DNA of 64,000 nucleotides from CAZFBA01 sp964517135 (GTDB lineage: Bacteria > Cyanobacteriota > Vampirovibrionia > JBFMGH01): assembly GCA_964517135.1 (NCBI GenBank), contig CAZFBA010000014.1, positions 1 to 64,000 of the forward strand. Direction: 5' to 3'. The position numbers were made by a program, and so were the translations under genes. Below, piece by piece: positions 53,313 to 61,518 of this stretch. A model generated the notes under the pieces. It saw only the letters and a list, made by a program, of their open reading frames with translations, did not search any database and was not told the DNA's origin. Numbering within the stretch: position 1 is the stretch's first letter; the number at the start of each line of letters is the position of its first letter.

Positions 53313-54944
53313 TTACAGTTTATCGAAATTAATTCTATCTAGAACCTCTTTAGTGAATGGCCTTTTAGCGCTTAAAAAAGTAATAGAGCTTAAGAAATTG
53401 AAGACCTCTTTCTTTTGTAGCTGCGAAAAGACATACTGTGCATCTTTTAGCGAATCAAATGAAATGTAATAAACCGTATCGTCAAGCATTACAGGTTTTT
53501 CATCAATGGGCATAATCAGAGAACAGCGAAAATCTTTATAGAAACCTGCTACTGCTACTTTGTAAGGCTTAAATGAATATTCTCCGATGCCAAAAATAGC
53601 AAAAGGATTTTTATTACTGTATATTTTAGACTTACGCCTATCGAAATAATTTTTATGAGACTCTAAATATGACCATGTTTGAGGATATTGCTTTATATAG
53701 CTGATATCCTGACCTGTTGAAGTTTGAGTAAGTATTATTTTATGAGAGGTTTGAGATATAATTTTCTGTTTAAGATCTGACCCTCTGATAAATGGATAAA
53801 GTAAATCTTCTTCAACAGATACCAGTTCATTAAGGTTGTTGAGGTAACCCCTATTATCTTTTTTCAGAACTATTACCTTTGATGCATCGTGTTTTATACC
53901 CTGTCTCCAGGTATATTGAGAAGTTCCATCCAGGTAAGAATATTTTTCATAGAGGCTAATATCAGAAACGAATTTTTCTTTTATTCTGCCATATTTATGT
54001 ATAAGCTTATTAGGATTATATATAGAGTGGACTGAGGCGCTGTTATTGTTATCAGCTCTAAGATTAATCAGCATTAATGATGCTGATGTATTTACATTAA
54101 ATTCTTTTTTAGCGTTAATATTGAATATTTTCAGGCTTCTTTCTTTAAGATGTGATTTCTGTATATCATTATAAATATTTTTTATAGTAGAGTCCTTGCA
54201 AAGAAGGGCTAAAGATCCGTTAAAACCATCAAAAGCCTTCAGGAGATTAAGAATAATTGCTTCAGAAATATCGAAATTGCTTTTTCCAGTGAGAGCTTCT
54301 ATACCACTCATATGTTTAAAATTAGATTTGGCAGGTAAATTTGAAGAATCTATTAACGAAAGGGCACTATTTGTAACCCATGGCGGGTTACCCAGAATCA
54401 AAAGATATCGATTTTTCTGTGTAATATGCCTGATAAACTCTTCAGAATAAGAGTGAGTAAATATATTGCTATTGTGAAATTCAATACTCAGGTCTTTTTC
54501 GATCTTTTGCCTTGTGTGTATAGTTTTTAGTATATTTGTATAAAAAGCCTGTTCATAAGATTCCTGAATATCCACACCATAGATAAAATCAATCGAATTA
54601 AAGTTTTTCAGGGCAGATGCAACAAAATTACCTTTTCCGCAGGTGGGTTCAAGAATGCAATCAGGTTTTATATTAAAGCTTGCAAGCAATTGGCAAATTT
54701 TATCTGTCAGGTCAACCGGGGTCTGGAAATCGCCAAAATCCAGTGGTTTAATAATTTTTTTAGATTTTTTTTGTTCAGAAAACAAATTACCAGAAAGTCT
54801 TTTGTCGTTTGATTCTCTGTAATACGACATTAAAATTCTGGGGGTATTAAAAACACTATCAGGCTGTGCATGGCCTGTTTTTGTTGTTTTATGCTGGTTT
54901 TGGGTTTTGTTATCCGTATCGCTGTCTCTGTGTATGTGTTTCAC
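53313..54944 (-). CDS. N6-adenine DNA methyltransferase (TaqI-like), orphan
   Basis: Class I methyltransferase, 543 aa. After a polar N-terminus, LEPTCGKGNFVASAL (about residue 100) is the SAM motif I, IYGVDIQESYEQAF the acidic motif, and LLILGNPPWVTNS the NPPW catalytic motif IV of adenine methylases. ALTGKSNFDISEAIILNLL follows. The C-terminal half is a likely target-recognition domain of the TaqI kind (LYPFIRGSDLKQK, YFDRRKSKIYSNKNPFAIFGIGEYSF). Start is a GTG after AGGATGAG. No restriction enzyme gene is next to it. Confidence 0.8.
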   Translation of the reverse strand: MKHIHRDSDTDNKTQNQHKTTKTGHAQPDSVFNTPRILMSYYRESNDKRLSGNLFSEQKKSKKIIKPLDFGDFQTPVDLTDKICQLLASFNIKPDCILEPTCGKGNFVASALKNFNSIDFIYGVDIQESYEQAFYTNILKTIHTRQKIEKDLSIEFHNSNIFTHSYSEEFIRHITQKNRYLLILGNPPWVTNSALSLIDSSNLPAKSNFKHMSGIEALTGKSNFDISEAIILNLLKAFDGFNGSLALLCKDSTIKNIYNDIQKSHLKERSLKIFNINAKKEFNVNTSASLMLINLRADNNNSASVHSIYNPNKLIHKYGRIKEKFVSDISLYEKYSYLDGTSQYTWRQGIKHDASKVIVLKKDNRGYLNNLNELVSVEEDLLYPFIRGSDLKQKIISQTSHKIILTQTSTGQDISYIKQYPQTWSYLESHKNYFDRRKSKIYSNKNPFAIFGIGEYSFKPYKVAVAGFYKDFRCSLIMPIDEKPVMLDDTVYYISFDSLKDAQYVFSQLQKKEVFNFLSSITFLSAKRPFTKEVLDRINFDKL

Positions 54945-55093
54945 AACTCATCCTGTTTCAATATCAAAGGGTAGAAAGATTAAAATTGTAACGATATACT
55001 ATTTTTACTAGCATTTTTTAATCCGGGCAAATTTAATACAAACAGGAGTGGAATTTTAGCGAAAATGAATACGATGAGGACAACAGGGCAATC

Positions 55094-55717
55094 ATGTTTA
55101 ATGTAACAAATGTCTCATCTTTCAGGGGTAGGCCTGTTGAGAAGCCTGAAATAGTACCAGAAAAGACTGTTGCTATACTGGGTAGCTCAAAAGAAACGCT
55201 CCAAAACAAGTTATATATTGATATGGCCCGTGATATGGGCAAGGAGCTGGCATCCCGTGGTTATAATGTGGTAACCGGCGGTAATTATGGAACAATGAAA
55301 GCTGCAAATGATGGAGCCTGGGAAGCTGACCCTTCTAAAAGCTGGGCGGTTAACGTTACTGAGTGGATTGACGATCATAAGGAAAAAATCTTTAATGTGC
55401 TTGCAGAAGTTAAAACTGGTGCAGCGAGAACAGATTTATTTAAAGAAATAGCAAAATACTGGGTAGTGTTCCCTGGTGGGCCTGGCAGCCTTCAGGAACT
55501 GGCAGTAGGTGGTGAAAGCAAGTATTATAACGCTGAACATGCTCCTGAAAAAATTATTCTGGTAGGTAAAAAATTCCACAAACCATTGTTTGATTATCTT
55601 AAAAACATGGATCAATTCGGTGTAGCAAAAAATGCAGCTAGTTCATACATACTGGCAGACACAAAAGAAGAAATATTAAGTGAGATCACCGGTCAAAAGT
55701 TAAATCTTGTTGCATAA
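55094..55717 (+). CDS. LOG-like (SLOG superfamily) protein with N-terminal leader
   Basis: Rossmann-type nucleotide-binding protein, 207 aa. TVAILGSSKETLQNK and GYNVVTGGNYGTMKAANDGAW match the first half of LOG proteins. FPGGPGSLQELAVG takes the place of PGGxGTxxE, with Thr replaced by Ser and the Glu kept. RTDLFKEIAKYWVVF gives the conserved Arg. Residues 1-20 (SSFRG at 8-12) are a leader like those at 26542 and 59951. Enzyme activity on nucleotides is possible but not certain. Confidence 0.75.
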   Translation: MFNVTNVSSFRGRPVEKPEIVPEKTVAILGSSKETLQNKLYIDMARDMGKELASRGYNVVTGGNYGTMKAANDGAWEADPSKSWAVNVTEWIDDHKEKIFNVLAEVKTGAARTDLFKEIAKYWVVFPGGPGSLQELAVGGESKYYNAEHAPEKIILVGKKFHKPLFDYLKNMDQFGVAKNAASSYILADTKEEILSEITGQKLNLVA

Positions 55718-55751
55718 AAGTCTTCCACAGAATTAAATGGGGGAAGAGAAG

Positions 55752-55787
55752 GGGTGCAGGTACTTACATCCTGTACCCTTGTTAATT
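55752..55787 (+). terminator. Terminator after the LOG-like gene
   Basis: AAGGGGTGCAGG and CCTGTACCCTT form a stem around a nine-base loop, with a short T-rich tail. Confidence 0.5.
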
Positions 55788-55810
55788 GTAATGTCTTAAT
55801 ATTATCGAGC

Positions 55811-55899
55811 TCTCTAAATAATTTAAAAGTTCACAGATTCAAGAAATTAGTGTCTGCTTTTGCTGGAATCAATAATTTCTTAATTAATCAGAGGTTCCT
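55811..55899 (+). repeat. Dispersed repeat R3, full copy 5
   Basis: CTCTCTAAATAATTTAAAAG to TTAATTAATCAGAGGTTCC. The internal AAGAAATTA and TAATTTCTT pair, so the whole can fold. Confidence 0.65.
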
Positions 55900-56452
55900 A
55901 TCCTGTTTGTTGCATAGATATTAATACTCATTAAAAATTGAGTCTTCATACATACATAAGTTGTATTCAGATGCTCAGGGTTTTTACTGGTTAATTTTCT
56001 ATAATAAAAGTATCAGAAGAAGAAATTAATCAAGCGTTATAAGAGGTGTCTAAAAAGCTTAACAAATAATCTTCTGCGTTTTCCCTTTCTATACCAGCAA
56101 AAAGAAGCGAGGCATCATCTAACAGAAGAATTTTAAGAAAAAACAATGAGAAACTGATTAAATAGCAAAACAACAAGGCAGTTTTTAATTTTCAGAAATT
56201 TAATAGCCTATTTAGCCCATTATTAGCGTAGTTTAATGTAGTTGAGTAAGTGAAGGTTAACAGAAAGTGTATAACAGATTTAGCGTTTTTACGATAGATA
56301 AATTTTACAGGAATTATATAAGCTCCCATTAACTCCCACTTTATTATTCCTTATGTTTCTCCTATGCGTTCTTCTCCCTTAATAAACAGGGAGAAGTTTT
56401 ATTTTGGGGATAATCTATTGTTTGACCTGCATAGCAAACGCTGTCATTATAA
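55900..56452. other. Gene-free stretch
   Basis: AT-rich with no convincing gene. A plus-strand frame at 56364-56603 is only the shadow of the minus-strand membrane protein. No repeat is seen beyond R3. Confidence 0.3.
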
Positions 56453-57181
56453 CTATATATCAGTATCTATCTGCTTTTTTCTGGGAGACAAACTGCTGCT
56501 CAGATTTGTAACCTGCTCACGTGGCAGGCTACGTATAAGAAAACAGTTTAAATCTACAGCAAAAAGAACTATAAGAGGCATTAATAACCATAAAGGCAAA
56601 TAACCACTATAGCTTATGTAAGACTGCGAGGCAAAGAAATAGATTATAAATACAAGCACTATGGCAACAGGTATTGATGCATAGCATATGGATACAGAAT
56701 CATACTTCACCTTTGGTTCTAGCACATCAGGAAACTCACTGGCATGATAAACAAAAAAGTCTATAACAAAAGCTATAAAGCCCGCAATAATTAAAACAAG
56801 TATACCAGCAACAATGAATACAGTATAAATAGAAAATATATAATAAACTACGTTTATAACTGTTTCATTTAGAGGTTTGACAATTTGAGTTGTATGCCAG
56901 TATGTAATTGGTATCAGAGCAAGCAAATAGAGAACCTGTACAATTGCTCTGTTTTGGTAATAACTATTTTTAGAGAAATCATCATTTAAAAACATGTTGA
57001 TAATGCCGTAAATATGGGCTGAAAAGGTGAAAGCTCCTATAAAACATATGGTAAAGTGTAGAAAAATGCTTGAAATATCTTTTTGTGGGCTTATAATAAG
57101 AAAAAAAATACCTGCAAATAAACCTATCCAGGAAGGTATAGCCCAGTTAAGCTTCTTTTTTCCTTTAAGAAAAATATACAT
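56453..57181 (-). CDS. Membrane protein, 242 aa, unknown
   Basis: Five to six membrane helices (about residues 14-32, 38-62, 82-98, 108-148, 168-186, 192-212). The loop between the fourth and fifth has FFVYHASEFPDVLEPKVKYDS. No catalytic motif or known family. The start follows a weak ribosome site. Alone in its unit. Confidence 0.65.
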   Translation of the reverse strand: MYIFLKGKKKLNWAIPSWIGLFAGIFFLIISPQKDISSIFLHFTICFIGAFTFSAHIYGIINMFLNDDFSKNSYYQNRAIVQVLYLLALIPITYWHTTQIVKPLNETVINVVYYIFSIYTVFIVAGILVLIIAGFIAFVIDFFVYHASEFPDVLEPKVKYDSVSICYASIPVAIVLVFIIYFFASQSYISYSGYLPLWLLMPLIVLFAVDLNCFLIRSLPREQVTNLSSSLSPRKKQIDTDI

Positions 57182-57255
57182 TTATCTACCCTCATAAATA
57201 TTCTTAAATTAATTACATTAACAAAAGTGTATCAGAAAATTATACATTTAACTTC

Positions 57256-57287
57256 ATTACTGTCTGGTTAAATTTTTTCTGCGGGTT
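57256..57287 (+). repeat. Dispersed repeat R1, copy 4
   Basis: ATTACTGTCTGGTTAAATTT then TTTCTGCGGGTTT. Almost the same as copy 3. Confidence 0.65.
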
Positions 57288-57447
57288 TATTTTTTAGGTC
57301 TGCGGTCACAAAAACCAAACCTGACACCTTTCTTTGCGGATCCCTGGTTAATAAGTTTTGCTAGTTTTTTCATTTAACTTTCAGTAAAATTTTCTAATAC
57401 ACAGCGGTTTTTAAACTTCCTGACCTGCCCCCATTCAGGTTCCAACT

Positions 57448-57497
57448 GAAAGTTTTTCAAGTTATGTATCAGTCTTTAACCATTCTTTTTGTATAAT
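57448..57497 (+). promoter_or_regulatory. Partial R5 repeat and -10 box of the formyltransferase
   Basis: GAAAGTTTTTCAAGTTATG then TATCAGTCTTT resembles R5, followed at 57492 by TATAAT. The gene starts 45 bases further on. Confidence 0.4.
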
Positions 57498-57541
57498 AAC
57501 ACCAGATCAATAGCAATGAAAACAATAGTGATTCAAAATCT

Positions 57542-58495
57542 ATGCTAAAAATAATACTTGTAGGTTATGGAGAATTAGCAGCAGCCTTATTATCAGGTAT
57601 ATTATCTACTGACAATCAAATTCAGGGCTTGTTGAGCTGGAACAGAAGAAAAAAAATGTCACGTATTACTTACCATTTGTTCCCTGATGAACTTGAAAAG
57701 CTGCGTAGAAAAAATAATGTTAAAGCAATAGATGTTCAAAATATTAACAGTTATGAATTTGTACGTATTGCAACAGACCTTAAACCTGATATCATAATGG
57801 TTGGTTCGTGGGGTCAAATTTTAAAAAAGCATATTATTGAAATACCTTCAAAATATTGTATTAACTGTCATCCTTCATATTTGCCCTATCACAGGGGTAG
57901 TAATCCTTATGCGTCTGCAATAGTATATGGTGAAAGCTTTACAGGAGTTACATTCCACGAAATAAATGAAGAAATTGATGCCGGAAACATCATCCTGCAA
58001 GAAAAAATACCTATTGAAATAGATGATACCGGTAATACACTCAGGTATAAATGTGCTGAAGTCGCTAAAAAGCTTGTTATCAGACTTCTGGAAGACATAC
58101 AAAATAACAGGGCCATCCCTATCCCGCAGGATCATTCAAAAGCCACGTATTATCCACGATTAAAAGCCAGCGATGGAGCCATTGATTGGTATCAGAGTGT
58201 AGAAGCTATACATAATAAAATAAGAGGCCTTAGCCCCTGGGTTTTTGCGTTTGCCCTGTATCAAAACAAAGTTATACTAATAAAAAAAAGTCAGATGATT
58301 GATAAAAATACTGACAAGAAAGAACCCGGAACAATTCTTGAAGTCAGAGAAGATGGTATTATAGTCAGCACAACAGATACCACTAAAGCCTTATTGCTGT
58401 CAGAAATAGAAATCTTTGGTCTTAACCTTTTCTTTTCTAAAGTCTACCTTAAAAAGCATTTTAAGCCCGGCCAGAAACTAACAAACGCCCTCTAA
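57542..58495 (+). CDS. Formyltransferase of the Fmt/ArnA family
   Basis: Uses 10-formyl-tetrahydrofolate. INCHPSYLPYHRGSNPYASAI holds the catalytic Asn and His, and TGVTFHEINEEIDAGNIILQ the catalytic Asp. The C-terminal domain DGAIDWYQSVEAIHNKIRGLSPW...ALYQNKVILIKKSQ is of the Fmt_C type. The loop reads SYLPYHRGSNPY where canonical Met-tRNA formyltransferase has SLLPxxRGxxPI, so it could be the cell's Fmt or a sugar N-formyltransferase. 317 aa. No ribosome site is obvious. Confidence 0.78.
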   Translation: MLKIILVGYGELAAALLSGILSTDNQIQGLLSWNRRKKMSRITYHLFPDELEKLRRKNNVKAIDVQNINSYEFVRIATDLKPDIIMVGSWGQILKKHIIEIPSKYCINCHPSYLPYHRGSNPYASAIVYGESFTGVTFHEINEEIDAGNIILQEKIPIEIDDTGNTLRYKCAEVAKKLVIRLLEDIQNNRAIPIPQDHSKATYYPRLKASDGAIDWYQSVEAIHNKIRGLSPWVFAFALYQNKVILIKKSQMIDKNTDKKEPGTILEVREDGIIVSTTDTTKALLLSEIEIFGLNLFFSKVYLKKHFKPGQKLTNAL

Positions 58496-58787
58496 TGCTG
58501 AATGCTGGAATAATTTGCATTCAATGTTAGCCCTTTTGTGTAAACAGAAACTAACTTTTATGAATCTTTGTTAAAAATAATGAAGCACAGGCAATTTTAT
58601 TTTTCTTGTGTTTTAATACAGGTATAACCCCTATCATTAAAGGCTTTCAGTATATTGTTAATCAAATTAAAATACTATACAAATAACTGAATAGCTTTTA
58701 AAATTACCTTAATAAATGGTTGACTAACCCCGTGGTTATTAGAAAATAGTGGTATAAATACATAATTGGAGTCTTAAACAGAAAATC

Positions 58788-58961
58788 ATGAATACTATAA
58801 TAGAATACCTTAAGTTATTTAATGATGAGATTCTGAGATCAAAAGTAAGAAAAGACACCTGCAAAATCTGCAAATTCTACAAACCCAAATCCGGTGTTTG
58901 CCTGTATAACCAGAATATTGAATGTCATGTAGACAATCTTGAGTCATGCCCTAGAATATAA
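58788..58961 (+). CDS. 57-residue Cys-rich protein
   Basis: A small frame with an N-terminal helix (NTIIEYLKLFNDEILRSKV) and five Cys at residues 25, 28, 38, 46 and 54. The pattern CKICKFYKPKSGVCLY, then EC and SC, suggests a zinc or iron-sulfur site. The CxxC-x-[FY][FY] ... G-x-C layout resembles the C-terminal domain of the glycosyltransferase at 21032. No strong ribosome site (GGAG lies at 58768-58771, 16 bases upstream). Function unknown. Confidence 0.55.
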   Translation: MNTIIEYLKLFNDEILRSKVRKDTCKICKFYKPKSGVCLYNQNIECHVDNLESCPRI

Positions 58962-58998
58962 TTAACGCATCTTAAAGTATACAGAATTTTTAAACGTT

Positions 58999-59598
58999 TT
59001 ATTTAGGAATAACAAAGCGTGCTGGTTCTTCTAGCTGAATAACCCAGCGTTCACCGGGTGGAATATATATTTCCTGCCCCATAGCCCTTGGGCCGGTTCT
59101 AATAGCCTGAGAATAAGCTCCTATGCGCTCTACATAGTGAACTATACGTTTGTATTTTGTTCGTTCTGTCAGGTTTCCACCTATAGAACCATCGCTGTTT
59201 TTATCTATAACCCTTGCTTGTATTGGTATTTCACCTGTTCCGTTAGCCGGTACGATAGCTATAAAGCGAACATTGATCATGGCATCTCTTCCCTGGTGTG
59301 CCCTTTCAAGAAAAGTAACCCTGCCGATAGCCTTTGAACCCTCAGGTATTACTAAAAGTTCGTTAATATACACATTAGCAGGCATCACCGCAGTAAAAAT
59401 ATCATCTTCTTTTGTTATACTGCTATCAAGGGGCTGTTGCAGAATAACCCTGAAATATGAACCAGCCTGAAAGGTTACAGTAGAATATTCTGCAAACTCT
59501 TCAACCTCTGCTGCACTGGCTTTTTGATTGTAGAAAAACTTTGAAAGAACCAATGCAAAAAGCATTACTATTATCAATATCAGGGCTTTTTTTGTCAT
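58999..59598 (-). CDS. Exported VirB10/TrbI-like beta-barrel protein, 199 aa
   Basis: An N-terminal membrane or signal helix (5-27), then a beta-rich domain: FRVILQQPLDSSITKEDDIFTAVMPANVYINELLVIPEGSKAIGRVTFL. The order of low-solubility start, acidic turn, NVY, and LLIPxGSKxxGxV is that of TrbI/VirB10-type domains, though here alone and short. No conjugation genes are near. It may be an envelope protein with the same fold. Confidence 0.5.
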   Translation of the reverse strand: MTKKALILIIVMLFALVLSKFFYNQKASAAEVEEFAEYSTVTFQAGSYFRVILQQPLDSSITKEDDIFTAVMPANVYINELLVIPEGSKAIGRVTFLERAHQGRDAMINVRFIAIVPANGTGEIPIQARVIDKNSDGSIGGNLTERTKYKRIVHYVERIGAYSQAIRTGPRAMGQEIYIPPGERWVIQLEEPARFVIPK

Positions 59599-59950
59599 AG
59601 TTGTTTTTAGAATGCTCTTAAATATCTTAGTTTAACGAAAAAAGTGCCATAACTGATAGCTGACTCTATAAAAATATACATAGCTATACAGAAAAGGGTT
59701 CTCTTTCTGTCTTTTAAAGGCAATACCTGGCATACAGGATGTTATAATATCTTACTCACAGGTTTAACCTTATCATTCAGTTTTACAGTTATGCATTAGT
59801 CTTTTATATTAATAAGTATAATGATAAATCTTTTTTTCTCAATCCTCCAAGCTCATGAGCTGATGTAAATTTTAAGTTACACTCTGGCACCTGTTCACCT
59901 TCAGGTATTTTCATGCTGGCATCACAAAACAGTATATATGCAGGGGGTTA
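59599..59950. other. Divergent intergenic region with R5-like repeat
   Basis: A partial R5 repeat (ACAGTTATGCATTAGTCTTT at 59785-59804) is followed by TATAAT at 59817. The HAD gene begins about 130 bases later, after AGGGGG. Nothing else is seen. Confidence 0.4.
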
Positions 59951-60919
59951 ATGAGTATATTTCAAATAAGTCCGGTTAACATAGCTGCCCCAGAGCCTGT
60001 TAAGAGAATTAGTTTCAGATCAGCAAATGCTCTTGCTTTAACGCAAAACAAATATTTATTTGCATTTGATCTTGATGGCACCTTTCTTAAGGGCACTGCA
60101 AAGGATGTAGAGAAGTTTCTCTCTCTGGCAAAAGAAAAAGACCATACCCTGGTGTATGTTTCTGGCCGTATGGCAAAAGAACTGGATATTATCATAGACG
60201 AATATGCTGCTAAAGGTATAACAATACCCCGGCCAGATTACTTTATATCCAGCAATGGCCAGTATATATTTAAAAATAATAATGGCAAAATGGTTCCTGA
60301 TGCTACCTGGCACCAGAATATTACATCTACAGGCTTCAACAGAGATCAGGTTAAAAGCCTTATGAAACAGTTTATTGAAAATATACCGCCAGAAAAACAA
60401 CCTGCTATGCTTCAGTTTGACTTCAGGCCGTCAGAATATAATACAGAATTTCTGCTAAGTGACAGAATCATTAAAGGTCTAAAACCTTCTATAGAAAACT
60501 ATTTACAGAAAAATGGCATTAAAGCAAGAGTCATAATGGATTATGTTCCACCTGAAGATGTTGCAATAAGCTTACCACAACTACCTGCTCCACTTCAAGA
60601 GAAAGTTAGGCCTCTGCTGGATAATAAAGGAGGGGTCTATGCAATGATTATAAGCGCAGCTAACAAGTCTGATGCTATTGAATACCTTAGAGATGACCTC
60701 AATATAGATAAAAATCATGTCATAGCTGCCGGTAATGCCGGTAACGATATAAGTCTTGCTACCAGTGGATACTGGTTTATTCTTGTCAGCAATGCCCAGC
60801 AGATACTTATAGATGCTGTAAATTCTGTGCCTGAAAAAATTATCAGGGCTACTAAAGAAGGCCTCGCCGGTATTAATGAGGGTCTTGCTAAAATATTTCG
60901 TCAAATCGGATTTTGCTAA
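59951..60919 (+). CDS. HAD phosphatase (Cof/sucrose-phosphatase-like) with N-terminal leader
   Basis: Phosphate-ester hydrolase, 322 aa. Motif I is FAFDLDGTFL, with nucleophile Asp40 and Asp42; motif II VYVSGR; Lys in NKSDAIEYL; motif IV reads AAGNAGNDISLA, where the family usually has GDxxND, so the first Asp is Asn here. The cap domain (about 95-235) is of the sucrose-phosphatase kind. Residues 1-33 are a leader with ISFRSA at 20-25. AGGGGG precedes the ATG. Substrate unknown. Confidence 0.85.
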   Translation: MSIFQISPVNIAAPEPVKRISFRSANALALTQNKYLFAFDLDGTFLKGTAKDVEKFLSLAKEKDHTLVYVSGRMAKELDIIIDEYAAKGITIPRPDYFISSNGQYIFKNNNGKMVPDATWHQNITSTGFNRDQVKSLMKQFIENIPPEKQPAMLQFDFRPSEYNTEFLLSDRIIKGLKPSIENYLQKNGIKARVIMDYVPPEDVAISLPQLPAPLQEKVRPLLDNKGGVYAMIISAANKSDAIEYLRDDLNIDKNHVIAAGNAGNDISLATSGYWFILVSNAQQILIDAVNSVPEKIIRATKEGLAGINEGLAKIFRQIGFC

Positions 60920-60940
60920 TTTTGGAGATCCGAAATTGTT

Positions 60941-60970
60941 AGCCCGGCTGTTCCTGTAGCCGGGCTTTTT
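60941..60970 (+). terminator. Terminator of the HAD gene
   Basis: AGCCCGGCT, eight-base loop, AGCCGGGCT, then T5. Confidence 0.9.
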
Positions 60971-61005
60971 CTGGCAAGTAAGTTTTTTGCTTGTTAGATG
61001 AGGTT

Positions 61006-61260
61006 TCAACGAATAATGTCAATGGTCTGGGGAGTGAAAGATAGAGGAGAATGAAGATTGTTTTCTATAATACTTATCTGTCGTGAAAGCCTGGCAATTT
61101 CAGCCTGACAGTTTCTTTTAATATTGCCGTTAAAAAGGTCAATTAAAACTGTAAAGTCTTTTTTAGTATTATTTATAACCTTTGTTAACAGGTTATTCTT
61201 TCCGGGTTTGAGGCGATACAGCGTGTATTGTATCATCATATTGTTAAAATTCAGTTTCAC
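61006..61260 (-). CDS. Small helical protein, 84 aa, possible
   Basis: A GTG start with AGGGGG eight bases upstream. Sequence looks plausible for a real protein: basic and hydrophobic N-terminal half, helix QAEIARLSRQISIIENNL near 53-70. No family recognised. Because it is short and alone it could still be a chance frame. Confidence 0.45.
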   Translation of the reverse strand: MKLNFNNMMIQYTLYRLKPGKNNLLTKVINNTKKDFTVLIDLFNGNIKRNCQAEIARLSRQISIIENNLHSPLSFTPQTIDIIR

Positions 61261-61366
61261 AGATTTTGCCCCCTGTGTTGCCCCTGATATTTTTAGAATA
61301 ATGCATTAAAAATGTAATAACATAGTAAGCACGGCCCATCTTTTATGAGCCAAATGTACTATAATC

Positions 61367-61437
61367 AACGTCATAAGTAATCATATTTCAGAAAATATAG
61401 GGCGAATTGTTTAATTTTTTATGTCGTTTAGTATAAA
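61367..61437 (+). repeat. Dispersed repeat R2, copy 4
   Basis: AACGTCATAAGTAATCATAT then TTCAGAAAATATAGGGCG, joined directly to AATTGTTTAATTTTTTATGT. It is the version without the 35-base hairpin found at 36341. Confidence 0.65.
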
Positions 61438-61518
61438 AGGTTCTCAGAATAACTTACGATTGACGATATAAAAATTGGGCTGCAAATTTATATTGTCAAT
61501 CGTTGATATTACCCGGTG

